Source of the DNA: Watersipora subatra
Taxonomy: Eukaryota; Bryozoa; Gymnolaemata; Cheilostomatida; Watersiporidae
NCBI RefSeq assembly: GCF_963576615.1
Contig: NC_088717.1
Location: 51,065,026 to 51,129,025 of the forward strand
Direction of reading: 5' to 3'
Length of the DNA: 64,000 nucleotides
Shown here: one piece after another, positions 49,373 through 63,000 of the stretch
Layout: the number at the start of each line of letters is the position of its first letter
Numbering within the stretch: the first letter of the stretch is position 1
Made by a program: the position numbers and the translations under genes
Notes under the pieces: generated by a model
What the model was told of the DNA's origin: nothing
The model's input: the letters and a program-made list of their open reading frames with translations, nothing else
The model's database searches: none

Positions 49373-52300
49373 CTAGTCAGTCTTTCTTGTTGCTGACCGA
49401 TGTTTGTCAGCTTTTCTGTCCTTTTCTCGCACCTCATCCTAAAATGAAAACAGATTAAGGTTGCGCACAATTCATCAAATAGTCAATTCAAAAATGCATA
49501 TATAATGCTATTTCAGACAGGAGCGGGGAGCGGGATTTGAGATTGTGGTTAAGAGTGTAGGGTTGGCAGAAACGAAGACTTAAAATTTTGTCGCTGATTG
49601 GTGTCACATAGCCACTGTCCTTAATAAATATAGACTGATATTCCAGAGACTTGACCTTGCTGCAGTAGGAAATTTGTTAGATGATGTGATATTTGTTCAG
49701 CGGTCCACATCATTACTCTTCCCAAGGATTTCAGAATGTCAACATAACTGTTGCTTTCAAGGTTGAGTAACATTGATAGCTAAAGTCTGAAATTATTTTA
49801 CTCTTATGCTATAGTTTTCTTATTCTTCCAATCACCATATATATTACTTAGTAATGACGCAGTCTACTTTTGACTACTACCAAATCAGTATTTCAGAGCC
49901 CATTTATTGCAGTAACTAATATTTTTTGACAAGATGACAACCTTCACAATTGTACCGCAGCAATTGCATTAGCCCAATGGCTATCAATCTTTCCAGGCAT
50001 ACTTTTATTTCATTGCTATACATTCAAACTCTCATGTATCAACCTTTTACGGATGGTGGCATGTTGATGTCTATGGTGTATGAAAGATCGTGCACATTCA
50101 CAATACAAATCAAGCTGAGCTACGAGCAGTTTTAGGCCAACCTAACATCTATTCAAACCATGATAATGGTAGTGTAATCATGTGACAGACACTTGCTGAT
50201 TTTGGCTGGGCAAGACAACGCAGGAAAGCAATATCACCTAATGACTTGGATAGGTCAAACATAAAGATTGTATAAATACCTTGGAACGTTTGGCAGGTCT
50301 GGGCTCTACATCTCCACCATTTTTGTGTCTGTCAGACTTGGAGTTCATGTTGCTGTCTGTCTGTGCCACATCAGATCTCCTCTTTTTTGATACTTCCTGT
50401 TTTTCACTGCTGGGCGACTCCTGAAAATGAATAATAAAACTGATATTAGCATATGAATTTGACAATTGATATATTTAACAGGTTTAGATTCTGCAGGAAA
50501 CCAACTTAAAACTGTCGAATAACCATCCAATGCCATGTGTTTTGTGAGTTTGTGGCATTCATCTTGAATGACAAATAAAGCAGAGCAAATTTCTTGTATC
50601 AACCTGTTGCACAAATCAAGAATTTGTGCAATTTGAGAATGCCAAGAAAATACATATGTATATTGTAATTAAACCAATAAGAATAATAATAGGATGATAC
50701 CAATAGGATGAACGGACAGAAAGACCAAGGTGTCGGTTATTAATTAGTGTTTTGCAACAAATTTGTTTTGCATTACAGCCTTTATTATACATAATCACGG
50801 TATCATCAAGTTCGCCAGGATCTATGACAAGTTCAAAATAGAAAAAAGCTCACCATAGCTTTTTTGCTAGAGCGAGGCGTCTCCCGTTCTCTCTTCTCAG
50901 ATTTAGCTGTGGACTCTGCAGCATTCTACAAAAGTAATATAATGCATAGCATATTCTATCAATATATATTTCTCACAAAACAGTTTGAAGGACACCTGAC
51001 ATCGAAATTTAACAAACATTATGCACCCAATGCTATGCAGAATCCTGCTTTTTCATAAATTCATCTTTTTCATAAATTCATATATGTCAAAATCTTAGAT
51101 TTTCTTTCCTTGGTCCGCGATACAAGGGAAGCCAGTCTAAGATTTGCTTATGCAATGATACGTTCAAAGGCTGCTTGCTGTACACGTCTATTTCAAACGG
51201 CTTTCTATTTACAGAGGTATTGGCAGTTTTCCTATTTTTAGTAAAGCTAAAATGGAAGATTCTGCTTAACATTTTTCATTAAAGTAGGTTTGACAAAAAC
51301 AAAAATTCAAAATGAAAATTTACTAACTCTGGAACATGTGCAATTGAGATGTGTTATGACTCAAACAATCGACAAATTCCTTAGCTTAGGCGACCAATAG
51401 CTCAGTAAGATTTGTTATTGTGACCAACATAAGATTATTTGAACCTAAGTTATGTGCCAACCTCGGACAAAGAAAAAAAAAGTCAAATGTGTCGGTCAAT
51501 GGTCATAATAGTAAGTATTTTAGTTAAGTAGTTAAGATATATAACTAGATATGAAACTTCAGATTCCTTATCGGTTCGTACGCCGCTAATACGCAAGTGT
51601 GCCAAATTATTATGAATTGCTTCATGGGAAAATCACTTCCAATCGAAATGAAGTTATATGCCTCCTAATAATTTTTATTGCAAAATACATGAACCGTTGC
51701 TGCTTCACCTCCTTCAATTGCAGGAATACTAACAGCTAAAATCCTAAAAAGTAGGTATGACCTGGAAAGCAGTCATTATCATTATGAGCACCTAGATTTT
51801 TCTGCAACTCACAGCAAAGTTAGCAATGATATCTAACCAAGGAATTTGCATTAAAAGACACACTATGCTGCACAATACATTGATCCCCCATTTATCGACA
51901 TTAATAAGGCCCCACACTGACTGCAAAGTAAACCTGCTAGTAGCATCACCAGCCTGCAGTTTTAAATTCACAAGTTCACAAGTTGTGAGCCAGTTAGAGC
52001 AAAAATATTTCAAATGAATTAATTTATAGGTAGAAGTGTACAACTACTTCTAAGTAAATCATATTTTTACGTGTATACTCTATATCTAGAGCTCTTATGT
52101 CCTGATAACTAATGAACCGATGAGAGTCGCAAACAGGCTTATCCTCCAATGAAGCACACCAACACATGAAAGATCATTGACATTACGATGAACCTGTAAC
52201 CGTGTTAGGAGACATTACCGCAAACCTGTAGCGATGTTAGGAAACGTACACAAGGTGGTTAACATTTAGCCATATTATGAGATATACATATTGTAGTGAA

Positions 52301-55300
52301 CCTGCAGTCATATCACGAAACATACATATGTAACATTTTCCAATCAAATTAACCATAACTAGGCAAGTAGATAATTTGAGTTATGCTTATTGGACCTAAG
52401 ATTTCCACCAATTAAACCCATGTTTACATTTTCTTTCTAGCTTAAAAAATACATTTCGAGAGAACAAATGACATTTTGACTTGGTGCGCGACTGATTTTA
52501 GAAAAAGTGAGTTAAACATTAACACAGCCGATTTTGATGCATTTGGTCTGTTTATTAATTAAACCTCTTTGCACCAGCTATACGACAACGCCTAGCCTGT
52601 CTTGACAAACTGTTGTTTTGGCGGAGTTGTCCCCCGTCGAGCGGAGCGAGCAAAACAACAGCTTGTCACATTACGCACTGCACCTGATGCATCAGCTGCA
52701 CTGAAAGTGAGCTGTTCTCTTCCGTCTATGCGGCTTGGTTGCAATGTTATGTCGGTCGCTCCATTGGTAGTCATAACGGATTTAGCCCAAAATTTAAGTA
52801 GAAAAAAATAAGATAGAAAAATTTAATCAGAGACCAGTCTCTGAAGAAAACTTTAGTAAAACTTGAGAAAATAGGCAACAACATCAACTAAGCATGTTGT
52901 TATTTGTGAGCTCAGTCAGTTTTATTTTTATATCGGTCAGTTTTATTTGTTCTTATTGATTTTATTTTTAATTTATTTTATTCATAAGTTTTACTAAAGT
53001 TTACCGCAGAGACTGGTCTCTGATTAAACGTCTTCATCTTATTTTTTCTAAATAAATTTTTTGGCTAAACCCGTTAGGATTACCAATGGAGCGACCAGCA
53101 TAACATCGCAGCCAAGCCGCATAGACGGAAGAGAACAACTCCCGTTTAGTGCAGCTGATGCATCAGCTATTATGGATACACACCTCTATTTTGGATAATG
53201 CTACGTATGCCTAATAAGTTTCAAAGATGAATTCAGCTGGTAGTAAAACCGTTTAAATACTTTTTATTGCATGTTGTGGAAGACGGGTTTGAATTGGTAG
53301 CATATTAAAATGTTCAAAAATTACGCGAAACCAAAGAAATTTGGACGCGCTAAGCTTTAAAGCAGTCACTGTAACTGAAAAGTACAACTGTCCAATTACG
53401 GTCAGTTTGGGTGGATACATAACATACTGTAATGAACAGGTTTATCACTTGGATTTAAAATTTGAATTTAACATGTAGTCAAACCTCGAGATGAGGAGTT
53501 TATTCATTCCAAGAGCAACATGTTGGACAAAATGTTTCCAGAATACACAGTGATTTGTTTAATATTTTTTATGGGCTAAAAACTTACGGTAACTATAAGG
53601 ATTGCAGGTAACTACACAGAAAAAGAAAACAAAATGTATCATATAAAACTATGCAGAAACTAAATGTAAAAACTTAATAAGTGAAAACACTCTATGCTAT
53701 TAGTTAATACAATAAGCCTTTTATTGTTATCTTAGAGAAGAACAAATGACCATGTAAGCTTTGCAATGTGTAAGTGAAGTTTAAAATAACATAGCTTCTA
53801 GACTATTAATGTTTTAATATATTCTACATTATATTTTCAATTCGCGCAAATCTTTTTTATTGACGATTACCAAAAGTGACGTTTTGACTGCATTAGCTTC
53901 AACAAACCAAGAAACCAGGTGGTTATAGCAGGAAATACCGTTAGTGACAGGACAGTAAAATGGTTTACAGACAAACAAATAGAGAGATCATTCATTCTGA
54001 AGGGTAGACAGAAAAAAGCGATACTAACCAACTTAGACATGTCGTTATGTGACCTTACTCTCTGTAATGGTATGAGGATAAGGACATAGATAAGAGCTAA
54101 TGAATGAACGAACATAACAGCTTACTTTGTAGTTGTTATCAGGTTTATAATTTACACCTCTCTAGTTAGATGAGTGAATGGTTAAAGGAGCCTATCAACG
54201 GGAGGCAACTCAAGTTTTATTTAGAGACATGTTAAAATTATCCGAAGAGACCAACCATTCCATAACTATCACAATAGCGATTGGTCAAACTTCCAACACA
54301 ATACCTTCATGCCAGATTCAGGGGCCAATGATTTTCCTTCAGATGATCTGCTGCGGGAATTCTTAGCAGAATCACTCTCTACTTTCCGTCGCTTATGATC
54401 CCGGTCTTCCAGGATCTTGATAGGTGAGCTGTTTTCTGACCTAAAGTTCCAAAATATTCTCTTATAATTTATAGTTTATAAAATAGCAATTTTTTGATCC
54501 TAAAAGTGTCAAGATCTTTTTAAAACATGAAAATGTCATTTTAAATTATACAGACAAAACTGGAATATGATTTATTCAGCAATAATTTAAATGACTGCTT
54601 AACTCTTTCACTACCGCATTAAATTCTGACCGAATAATTACTCTGCCCGAATTAATTTGTACGGATTTTCGAAAAATCGATATACCGCTAGTATTTAAGC
54701 AATATATTGAGAATGAAAACAGATATCGTTTTAATGTAATATGCATCTTATTCAGAACGAAATTTTCTACAAGATAAGTATAAAATTGTTTAATGAATCC
54801 CACTCTCGTCAAATCTTTGACGCTGTCTTTGCGTTGATTGAACGCGTGTGGGCTTCGTAGGGAAAAGCAAAGTGAAACACTATTGATAAGCCGATATATC
54901 GGCTTACAGTCAGTACTTACATTACCGCAAAAGAGTTAACAATTTAACATTGACTCGACATTAGAATGAACCGCATAAAAACCGTAACAGACATAGCAGC
55001 ATTAAAAACAGATACAAAATACATCACCGTTATGAAGTCACAATTGGAATAAGTGATCCGGTTTTTTGCTACATGACCCCCCACATTTTGGTTCATATGG
55101 CTTACCAGAACACGAACTAATAGTAATTTATGTTGAGGCCTTCTAACATTTATAAATCCTATAAAAATCTAAGTTACAATCATCATCAAATAGCCCTCCA
55201 ATAGTCTGATGGAAAAACGTAAATCACTCTCAGGAGCGACTACACAAAAGTGCGTCTGCCCTTATATAATAACGACCCTTCCAGAATGTGATTTATATTG

Positions 55301-58300
55301 ATTACAGATACACTTAGTAACTGTTCAAACACAACTGCCAAGTTAAAGCTTTAAAACTGTAAATCTGTAATAGGTTTCAAATGATTTTTAGTCTTTCATT
55401 TTCACTTCATTTACATGCAAGCTGTGAAAAACAACAAAAGTTGACAATGAACTCACCAAACAATCACTCTATACCTGTACAGTGCTAACCAAACAATTAC
55501 TCTATACAAGTACAGTGCTAACCAAACAATTACTCTATACAAGTACAGTGCTAACTAAACAATAACTCTATACATGTACAGTGCTAACCAAACAATCACT
55601 CTATACCTGTAGAGTGCTAACCAAACAATCACTCTATACCTGTACAGTGCTAACTAAACAATCACTCTATACCTGTAGTGCTAACCAAACAACCACTCTA
55701 TACCTGTACAGTGCTAACTAAACAATCACTCTATACATGTACAGTGCTAACCAAACAATCACTCTATACAAGTACAGTGCTAACCAAACAGTCACTCTAT
55801 ACAAATGTACAGTGCAAAAGTATTGAGCCGTCCTATAGTTTTCATACAACTGAACTTTAGAATTATATAAGCCCAATATAACCAAATCAAATATAGATGA
55901 GTAATATATCATTTTAATCTTTAAAATGTACACATTTTAGTGATGTTATTGTATTGCTTGCGAGTTGAAACTTATCCCTCCTAATCATGTAATACTTTCA
56001 CGCAATGAGATCTGCTCTGTATTAATCTCTCATTTAGAAAACATTTAGTGAAAAAAATATGCTTCGCAATTTAACAGTCAGAGTATTGCTTATAAAGACT
56101 AGTGGATAGGAAAATCAGATATAGATTTCAAGCAATAAAATGATAAAAAATTTGTCTTCTTGTACTTTGATAACTGGCTATAAATATTTCAGAATTACTA
56201 AATTGAAGTAGGCGGCTCCATGCTTTTTCAAATGATTGTTTATACCCTTCGAGCGGTTTCTATGGCCATGAAAATAACTATAGCCAACAATGTCCGATTG
56301 ACAAAGCAAAGATTAAATTTTTCTATATACCAATATTAAAGACTGACGAAACATTTATTTTGTTTAAGAAACCAGTTTCGCATAAAAGAAAACTCAAGTA
56401 TAATTATTCATGAAACTTATTTGTTTGAATTTCCAGATTGTTTCAATCTGAACACTAGTTATTTAATTTCAAATACCAAATTCAACACAAACTACATTGT
56501 AGTTCGCTTCTATTTATCTGAATATTATTAGAGTGGTGTTATAACACACTACGCATGTTCCATTTATCTGAATATTATTAGAGTGGTGTTATAATACAAT
56601 AAGCATGTTCTATTTATCTGAATATTATTAGAGTGGTGTTATAGCACAATACGCATGTTCTATTTATCTGAATATTATTAGTGGTGTTATAACCAGGGTT
56701 GGGTAATTGATTTTATTTCAAATAGATCTATTTGCAAATTCAAATACCAAATACTATATTTATTTGATTTGGTATTTGGTTTCGAGAATTTCCAGTATTT
56801 GGTATTTTATTCGGTATTTTATTCGGAAATTTCACAATATAACTATTTGATTTGATATTTAATGTCTAGAAATTGCAGAGTTTGGTAATTTATTTGGTAT
56901 TTTAATATAAAATTTCCCATTATCCCTATTTGATTTGGTAATGAGATTTCCAAGTATTTGATATTTTATTGGGTATTTCGTTTTAAAATTTCCAAGTATT
57001 ACTATTTGATTTGGAATTTGGTTTCAAGAATTGCCAGTATTTGGTATTTTGTCTTGGGATTTTCACGTATTACTATTTGATTTGATATTTGATTTGAACA
57101 AATGCCAATATTTGGTATTTCACTTAGTATTTGGTTCTCAAATTTCCCAGTGGTACTATTTGATTTGGTATTTGATTTACAAAATTGTGAGTATTTGATA
57201 ATTTATTTGGTATTTAGCTTTGAGATTTTCAAGTATTTGGTATTTTATTTGGTATTTGGTTATGATATTTTCCAGTATTTGGTATTCTAATTGGTCCGCC
57301 AAATTGGCCAATTACCCAACCGTGGTTATAACACACTACGCATGTTCTATTTATCCGAATATTATTAGAGTGGTGTTATAATACAATACGCATGTTCTAT
57401 TTATCTGAATTTTATTAGAGTGGTGTTATAATACAATACGCATGTTCTATTTATCTGAATATTATTAGAGTGGTGTTATAACACACTACGCATGTTCTAT
57501 TTATCTGAATATTATTAGAGTGGTGTTATAATACAATACGCATGTTCTATTTATCTGAATATTATTAGAGTGGTGTTATAACACACTACACATGTTCTAT
57601 TTATCTGAATATTATTAGAGTGGTGTTATAATACACTACCCATGTTCTATTTATCTGAATATTATTAGAGTGGCGTTATAACACACTACGCATGTTCTAT
57701 TTATCTGACTATTATTGGAGTGGTGTTATAATACACTACGCATGTTCTATTTATCTGAATATTATTAGAGTGGTGTTATAACACACTACGCATGTTCTAT
57801 TTATTTAAATATTATTAGAGTGGTGTTATAATAAAATACGCATGTTTTAAAATTGACTTTTGAAGTGTATGTGAGCATTTATCAGCAGCTTGGAATGAAA
57901 TAAAACACAGTTTAAATTAAAAGTAGAAAGGTTCATGGGAATTATTTTTGCCGGCTGGCACTTACTCTGGTCAGTACCAGAATGAGGACTTGTGCCTGAG
58001 GGGGCCTGACGATGACTATAGCAAGAATGAACCTGAAACTGCAATGTCTTACTTGATTATTATATCTGGATCTTTGCGCTCTCTCTTAGTTTTCATCTCC
58101 TTTGTGCTACCTTTAGTTTCCTGTAGGCAAAGAACATGACAGCTGAATGATCGAGTAATAAGTGACTACGTTACATGTTGGCTACTAATGAAAAAGCTGC
58201 AGTGAAAAGCTAACTGTTGACTTTATCTTAATAACCATAACGGAACCAAGATTTTAACTACAAGAACAGTGGTGGTGATATTACATTTTGCATGATAGGA

Positions 58301-60020
58301 GCAAAGGTATAGTGTAAAGTAACACTAGGGATTTGAAGTGGTTTGGTATGGTCTAGATAAGCACCAGCTATGACATTGCATACTTTTGAATGCGCTAAGA
58401 GTGCACAGAACCAAAGTGTTTTACAATATGCCGAAAAGGTGTGACGATATTACCACTAAACTGCACAGGTGTGATATTAGGTACGCTAGGTTATGCACCA
58501 CACATGTAGAATGATATTATGACCTGACTAAAATTACAGTGTAGGCCTACAGTGCACCCTCAAAATATGATTTTAATTCGATCCAGGGTTGGCATCATAC
58601 GGAGAAAAATCGTATGAATGGGTATAGAAACCATAGTAATTATATAATGCAAACATACCCTTCCCTGGTAAAAATGGTATAGTGTATTTGTAAAATTTGT
58701 CTGGTGTATTTAGTGTATTTATTGGTTTATGATCTGCACTAAAACGTAACAACGTCCATGAGCAGTACTACGTACCGTAGAGAGTTCTTACCTTCCGGAC
58801 AGCTGTGCGTATAACATATACTTTAAATTCACGTCAAATAAGTTTAGTTTACTAAACACAGCTAAGTTTTGTATGTATTTGCAACTATTTGATTGAATTT
58901 CAACTTTTAATCACTAAAGTTTTATTACCTATTAGTTTGTCTTCGTTTCTACCAGCTGTTTTAGCCGACCTGATTAAAACCTTTTTCCACCCAATTGGAC
59001 AAAAAAGCCCGAGCGATGCTGTTTTCGAAAATGTTCTATTTAATACATAATAAAGCGGATTTTTGTTAGCAGGTTAAAATATCACTGACATTCTGTTTGA
59101 AGGGATCGCAACTCAAAATTTGCTACTGGTTTTAAAGGGAAAATATTACCATTTTTCTCACAAAAAATATTGAACTAAATGAAATTGGTCATTGTGTCTC
59201 GTTCAAGCGTTGTAAAAATGTTTTCGGCGAACAGCATTACGGCATTTGTTATTTTGACGTACGTAATAAGCACACTGACTGCCAAATTTGAACTCGATCG
59301 AAAATTTGGTTGAATTCGTATGGTGAAATAAGATTGGTATGTCGAGGTGAAAAAAATCATCATATGCCACTTCGTAAGGTGAAAAAATCATATATATCAG
59401 ATTAATCGTATCCTTAGGGTGCACTGTATAATGATATTACGACCAAACTACATGAGTGATGACATTGTGTCAGACGCAGAAGATGAAAAGACATGAAATT
59501 ATGAGAAGAACAATAAGAGTTATGGCGAAGTGACAGAAACACTAAAACATATCATCTGTATAGACGTACCTTACTGCTCACACCATTGCTTGATGCAAGG
59601 GTCTTTAAATCTGACTTAGCATCTGCTTCAACCTTTTTACTTGGGGGTAGTTCTACAGTGTCAACCTTCTTACTTTCCTGCCAAAAGCACAGTTAATGAT
59701 GGACAACATTCGGCCACTGGCAAACATAGCTCTGATGGCAAAAACCTACTAGCCAACATCTCGCATACAAGCGTATTTAAAAGTAGACATCTGATGTTAT
59801 ACCTTGAGGAAAGCGGCGGCTTCTGCCCTGTCCTTGTTTGTTTTAGACGAAGCAGCAGCCGTAGATTTCAGATTAGATGACTTTGGCCCATTTTGAGCAC
59901 TACCGGAAGAACCGCTAGAAGTTTTGTGATCGACAATGTCAGCCTTCGAGTCTGCCTTCACAACCTTGACAACAGTAACTGAATCCGACTTGCAGCTCTC
60001 AGTCTTGGCTTCCCTTGCTG
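49373..60020 (-). CDS. THOC2: THO complex subunit 2-like, C-terminal tail (5' part outside window)
   Basis: Exons in transcript order: 59803-60020, 59570-59677, 58053-58120, 54305-54440, 50854-50925, 50280-50420 and 49373-49438, all in phase to TAG. About 269 residues are present; the first exon enters in phase 1, so more lies upstream. The tail is Lys/Arg/Ser/Glu-rich and disordered, with no folded domain, and probably nuclear (basic clusters AKRSK, KKRRSD). The block SPIKILEDRDHKRRKVESD and the ending KADKHR followed by SATRKTD match my recollection of the metazoan THOC2 tail, which has a similar SPIK/EDRDKKRRK segment and ends DKHR. THOC2 is the large scaffold of the THO/TREX mRNA export complex. 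Without the N-terminal domain the name is likely but not certain; another basic nuclear protein is the alternative. Confidence 0.65.
52685..53165. repeat. large inverted repeat, 180-bp arms, 121-bp spacer
   Basis: Left arm 52685-52864 and right arm 52986-53165 are imperfect reverse complements, sharing tgatgcatcagctgcact, tcttccgtctatgcggcttg, gtcgctccattggta, aatcagagaccagtctctg and actttagtaaaactt. The spacer is T-rich. A smaller 11-bp hairpin (ctgttgttttg / caaaacaacag) lies outside the left arm at 52611-52663. Intron of the THOC2-like gene. Confidence 0.9.
55455..55815. repeat. 33-bp minisatellite, about 11 copies
   Basis: Unit ctaaccaaacaatcactcta followed by tacctgtacagtg, with small variants. 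THOC2-like gene intron. Confidence 0.95.
56500..57845. repeat. 50-bp minisatellite split by a transposon
   Basis: Unit catgttctatttatctgaat with attattagagtggtgttata and acacactacg. About four copies lie left of the element at 56694-57324 and about ten right of it. Copies differ by few bases, so the array is young or homogenised. Confidence 0.95.
56694..57324. mobile_element. hAT-type non-autonomous element with internal repeats
   Basis: 631 bp, flanked by exact 8-bp duplications GTTATAAC (56686-56693 and 57325-57332). Terminal inverted repeats are CAGGGTTGGGTAATTG and, reversed at the right, CACGGTTGGGTAATTG (15 of 16). The interior is a run of diverged T-rich units (tatttgatttggtatttggt). 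There is no transposase. It interrupts the 50-bp minisatellite, so it is younger than the array. Confidence 0.92.
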
Positions 60021-63000
60021 CTACAGTAAATGCAATAGTGGGACAATAAATAACTGCGTACATACTAAATGTATGCAGATAAACAGTGGGTGTGTGTTGA
60101 ATGAAACTGCAATTGGGCACAGAAATTCAATGCGCACATGGGAAATAGAGATCAGCTTCTCAAATGTCTAGATTATAATTATCAGATTTAGACCAAATTA
60201 ACAATCAATGAGATTAAAGACAAATGATTTAGTTGAAAAAAAATAGCTAAGTGGTAGCATCTGCTCTTTAAATTAGTAAGGCATCTACTGTATAATAAAG
60301 ATGGAAGAGGCATGTCCAATATCTTTCATCACCAACATCACTACTTGGGTCTTACAAAGTTCATAATCATTGTATTTAGTGGCAGTAACTAACCACAATG
60401 AATTATTTTTTGGGTGCTGGAAAGCTACTTCTTGCTGAGTACAAAAACTAGTGAGACAATCCCGAGAGTAGTGTTGCACAAAGAAGTAGTTTTCAAAAAT
60501 ACGAAGAGGCTCATCATGAACATGGGACAACAAAATAAGAACAAATAAGAACAGCTTGATAAAGCGTGAAATACAGGGTCAAGTCGCTATCCCATTTACT
60601 GTGATAGTATTTAGTGGCAGGAGCTATGAAAGACTTTCTGCGGTACTGTAAACTTCTTGGTGAGTACTAAAACCAGTGCCAAAACAATTCATAGTGTAGT
60701 GTTGCACAAAGAAATAGGTTTTAAGAATACGAGAAGCCCATCATGAACATGGGACATGGCAACAAATCAGAAATGCATGAAAAAGTGTGAAGTACAGGGT
60801 AAGGCATTTTCACCTTTACTATGATTGTTGTATTTAGTGGCAGGAGTTGAAAACTTCCTGCGGTGCTGTAAGCCTACTTATTGTTGAGTACAAAACCAGT
60901 GTTAAGACAATCCAGGGTGCTCTTGTTGGGCACTGAAAAGTTGGTGTCAAAAAAGTGAGGAGATCCATTCGTGAAGATGGGGCCTGACAACAAATGAGAA
61001 GAGTTTAATGAAGCAAATAGTACAAGGTGGAAACAGCTTGGATATACCACCTGAACTTCTGAGCTAACTTGCAACTACGAGTTATCTGTTGATTCTATGG
61101 CTGCTAAGAAATGACGATGTAGTCATATCTTTATACTTGTCATCAGTTGCAATAGACAATACAATAATAACTTGAAATAGAGTGCTTTTCTTTTAGGACA
61201 GACCAAAGCTAGAGCTAACAAAGAGACTGAACAAATGGTGAAGAAATTCTGTCAAGGATTCATCAAAAGTTAATTAAATAGTACATTCATAATGCAAGCA
61301 TTGAAGAAGCAGCCAAAGCCGATATTCCGACATTCCGATATTGTAGATCTCTAAGTTCATCTCGGCAAAAGCAAAATATTAAATTTCTAGTCGGCATTCA
61401 GTCCTTTTATTTTAGAGATGAGAAATATGATCAGGTTGTAAAATTATAGCAAACCAAAGGCTGCTATCACTTTGAAGGAAGTCTTTTCTCACCATATGCA
61501 GTTGAAATAGATCATTGATGCTAGCGCAAAAAAGAGTGAACTACAACAAAAGTACAGGCTGAGCTGTCCATAAACTTGATATCATATACAATAGATACAG
61601 AAAAAGCCAGGCCATACAAACAGAAGCAACAAGCCTATGTGATCTAAGTGATACCCATGCACACAAATGCTTGCTATAACTTCTTTAGGAAATTAACTGG
61701 TCACTGCAAAAGCCGCAGTGAATTTTAAAGAAGCCCACCCTACCCATAATTCTTTAGTTTGAAAAAATTGAGGTACTGCATGCATGTTAATGTTTGACAT
61801 GTTAATTCAGTATAACAATTAAAGTGAAAGTATAGTAATGTGTCTGTGCATGTAAACTGGTGCATGCTTGATCAAGTATTTTTAAAAGCATGAGGTTGAG
61901 AGATAGTCCGACTTCTATTTAGAAATCGTGCAATAGTCAACACTGCAAACTTTTAAAGAAATTTTTTAATAATTTCGAGAAAATATAAAAAAACTAAACA
62001 CTCGAACAATTAAACATGTTAACGAGACTGCAAGCAATAAAGGCACAATGACAGATCGTCACCAAAGTACATTTTTAGTTTTTTTTTAGCAAATTGAAAA
62101 CTTCTAGCCATGCTATTCGTCGCAACATTTGCAATTGTGTTATGCCTTTCACTATATTATAAAACATATTGTTTGTGCAAACTAATTAATATAGGCAAGT
62201 AATCTCATTCCTGAAGTGAGGTGAATCTTTTACTCAACGATTCTATTTTGAACAGATTATTGAGTCGTAAGGGTTACATATATATGTAACACCGCATCAC
62301 CTAGCGGTTGCTGAAACTAAATGTCGGAGCTGCAAAAGATAGAACAAAAAAACAATCACCTGACTTTCAAAAAGATATCATTAAAGAGAAATGCTCAGAT
62401 CTTTGTACTAAACTAGACTATCCAAAAAGGCCAGACAGCCCTGCACTGGCGAACCACACTTCAGTCAGCACACTCATATTCATCAGTGCCTGCTGCGAGT
62501 TCAGCAAGATCTGAAAGTCTGTATTCCAGATTTAAGATAAAATGAAGGGAAGTTACTAATCAGTTTAATAGAGTACATCGCCAACAGCCAAACATCTACC
62601 AACAAGTAACTGGTGCACTAATCTGGTTCCGACCAATAAAGTGTGTCCATGACAACCGATCTCAATACTTTAAAAGCCCAGAGCATATCTCAAGGTTTGA
62701 CTGAATTGAAAGACATTCCATTCCATGCTTTTCGCACATAAAACGACACTATTTAAGAACTTGAAAAAATACAATGCAAAACCAATAAGTTACCCGGTGA
62801 AGAACAAATAGCAATAGGAAGCATGTGCTCAGAAAATATAGAGATGAGCCAAATTTTCAGTTGAGTTTCAACTTCGTATAAGTTTTGTGTCTTATTGTCA
62901 TCAAAAGTAACAGAAAAAACTAGCAAAAATGAAAAAATGAAGAGAAGACGGAAAATAAAAATACGAGCCAACAGGCAGCAGATAGCCAAAAACCGAGCAG

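Noticed and set aside
55455-55815. 33-bp repeats resembling CRISPR repeats
   Set aside because: Continuous tandem units without spacers; a minisatellite.
57326-57845. Regular 50-bp direct repeats resembling a CRISPR array
   Set aside because: The whole unit is repeated with no variable spacers, and the context is an animal intron.
57950-57995. Extra THOC2-like exon reading TSPHSGTDQ between acceptor and gtaagt
   Set aside because: Needs phase 1, while the neighbouring exon ends in phase 2; inclusion gives an early stop.
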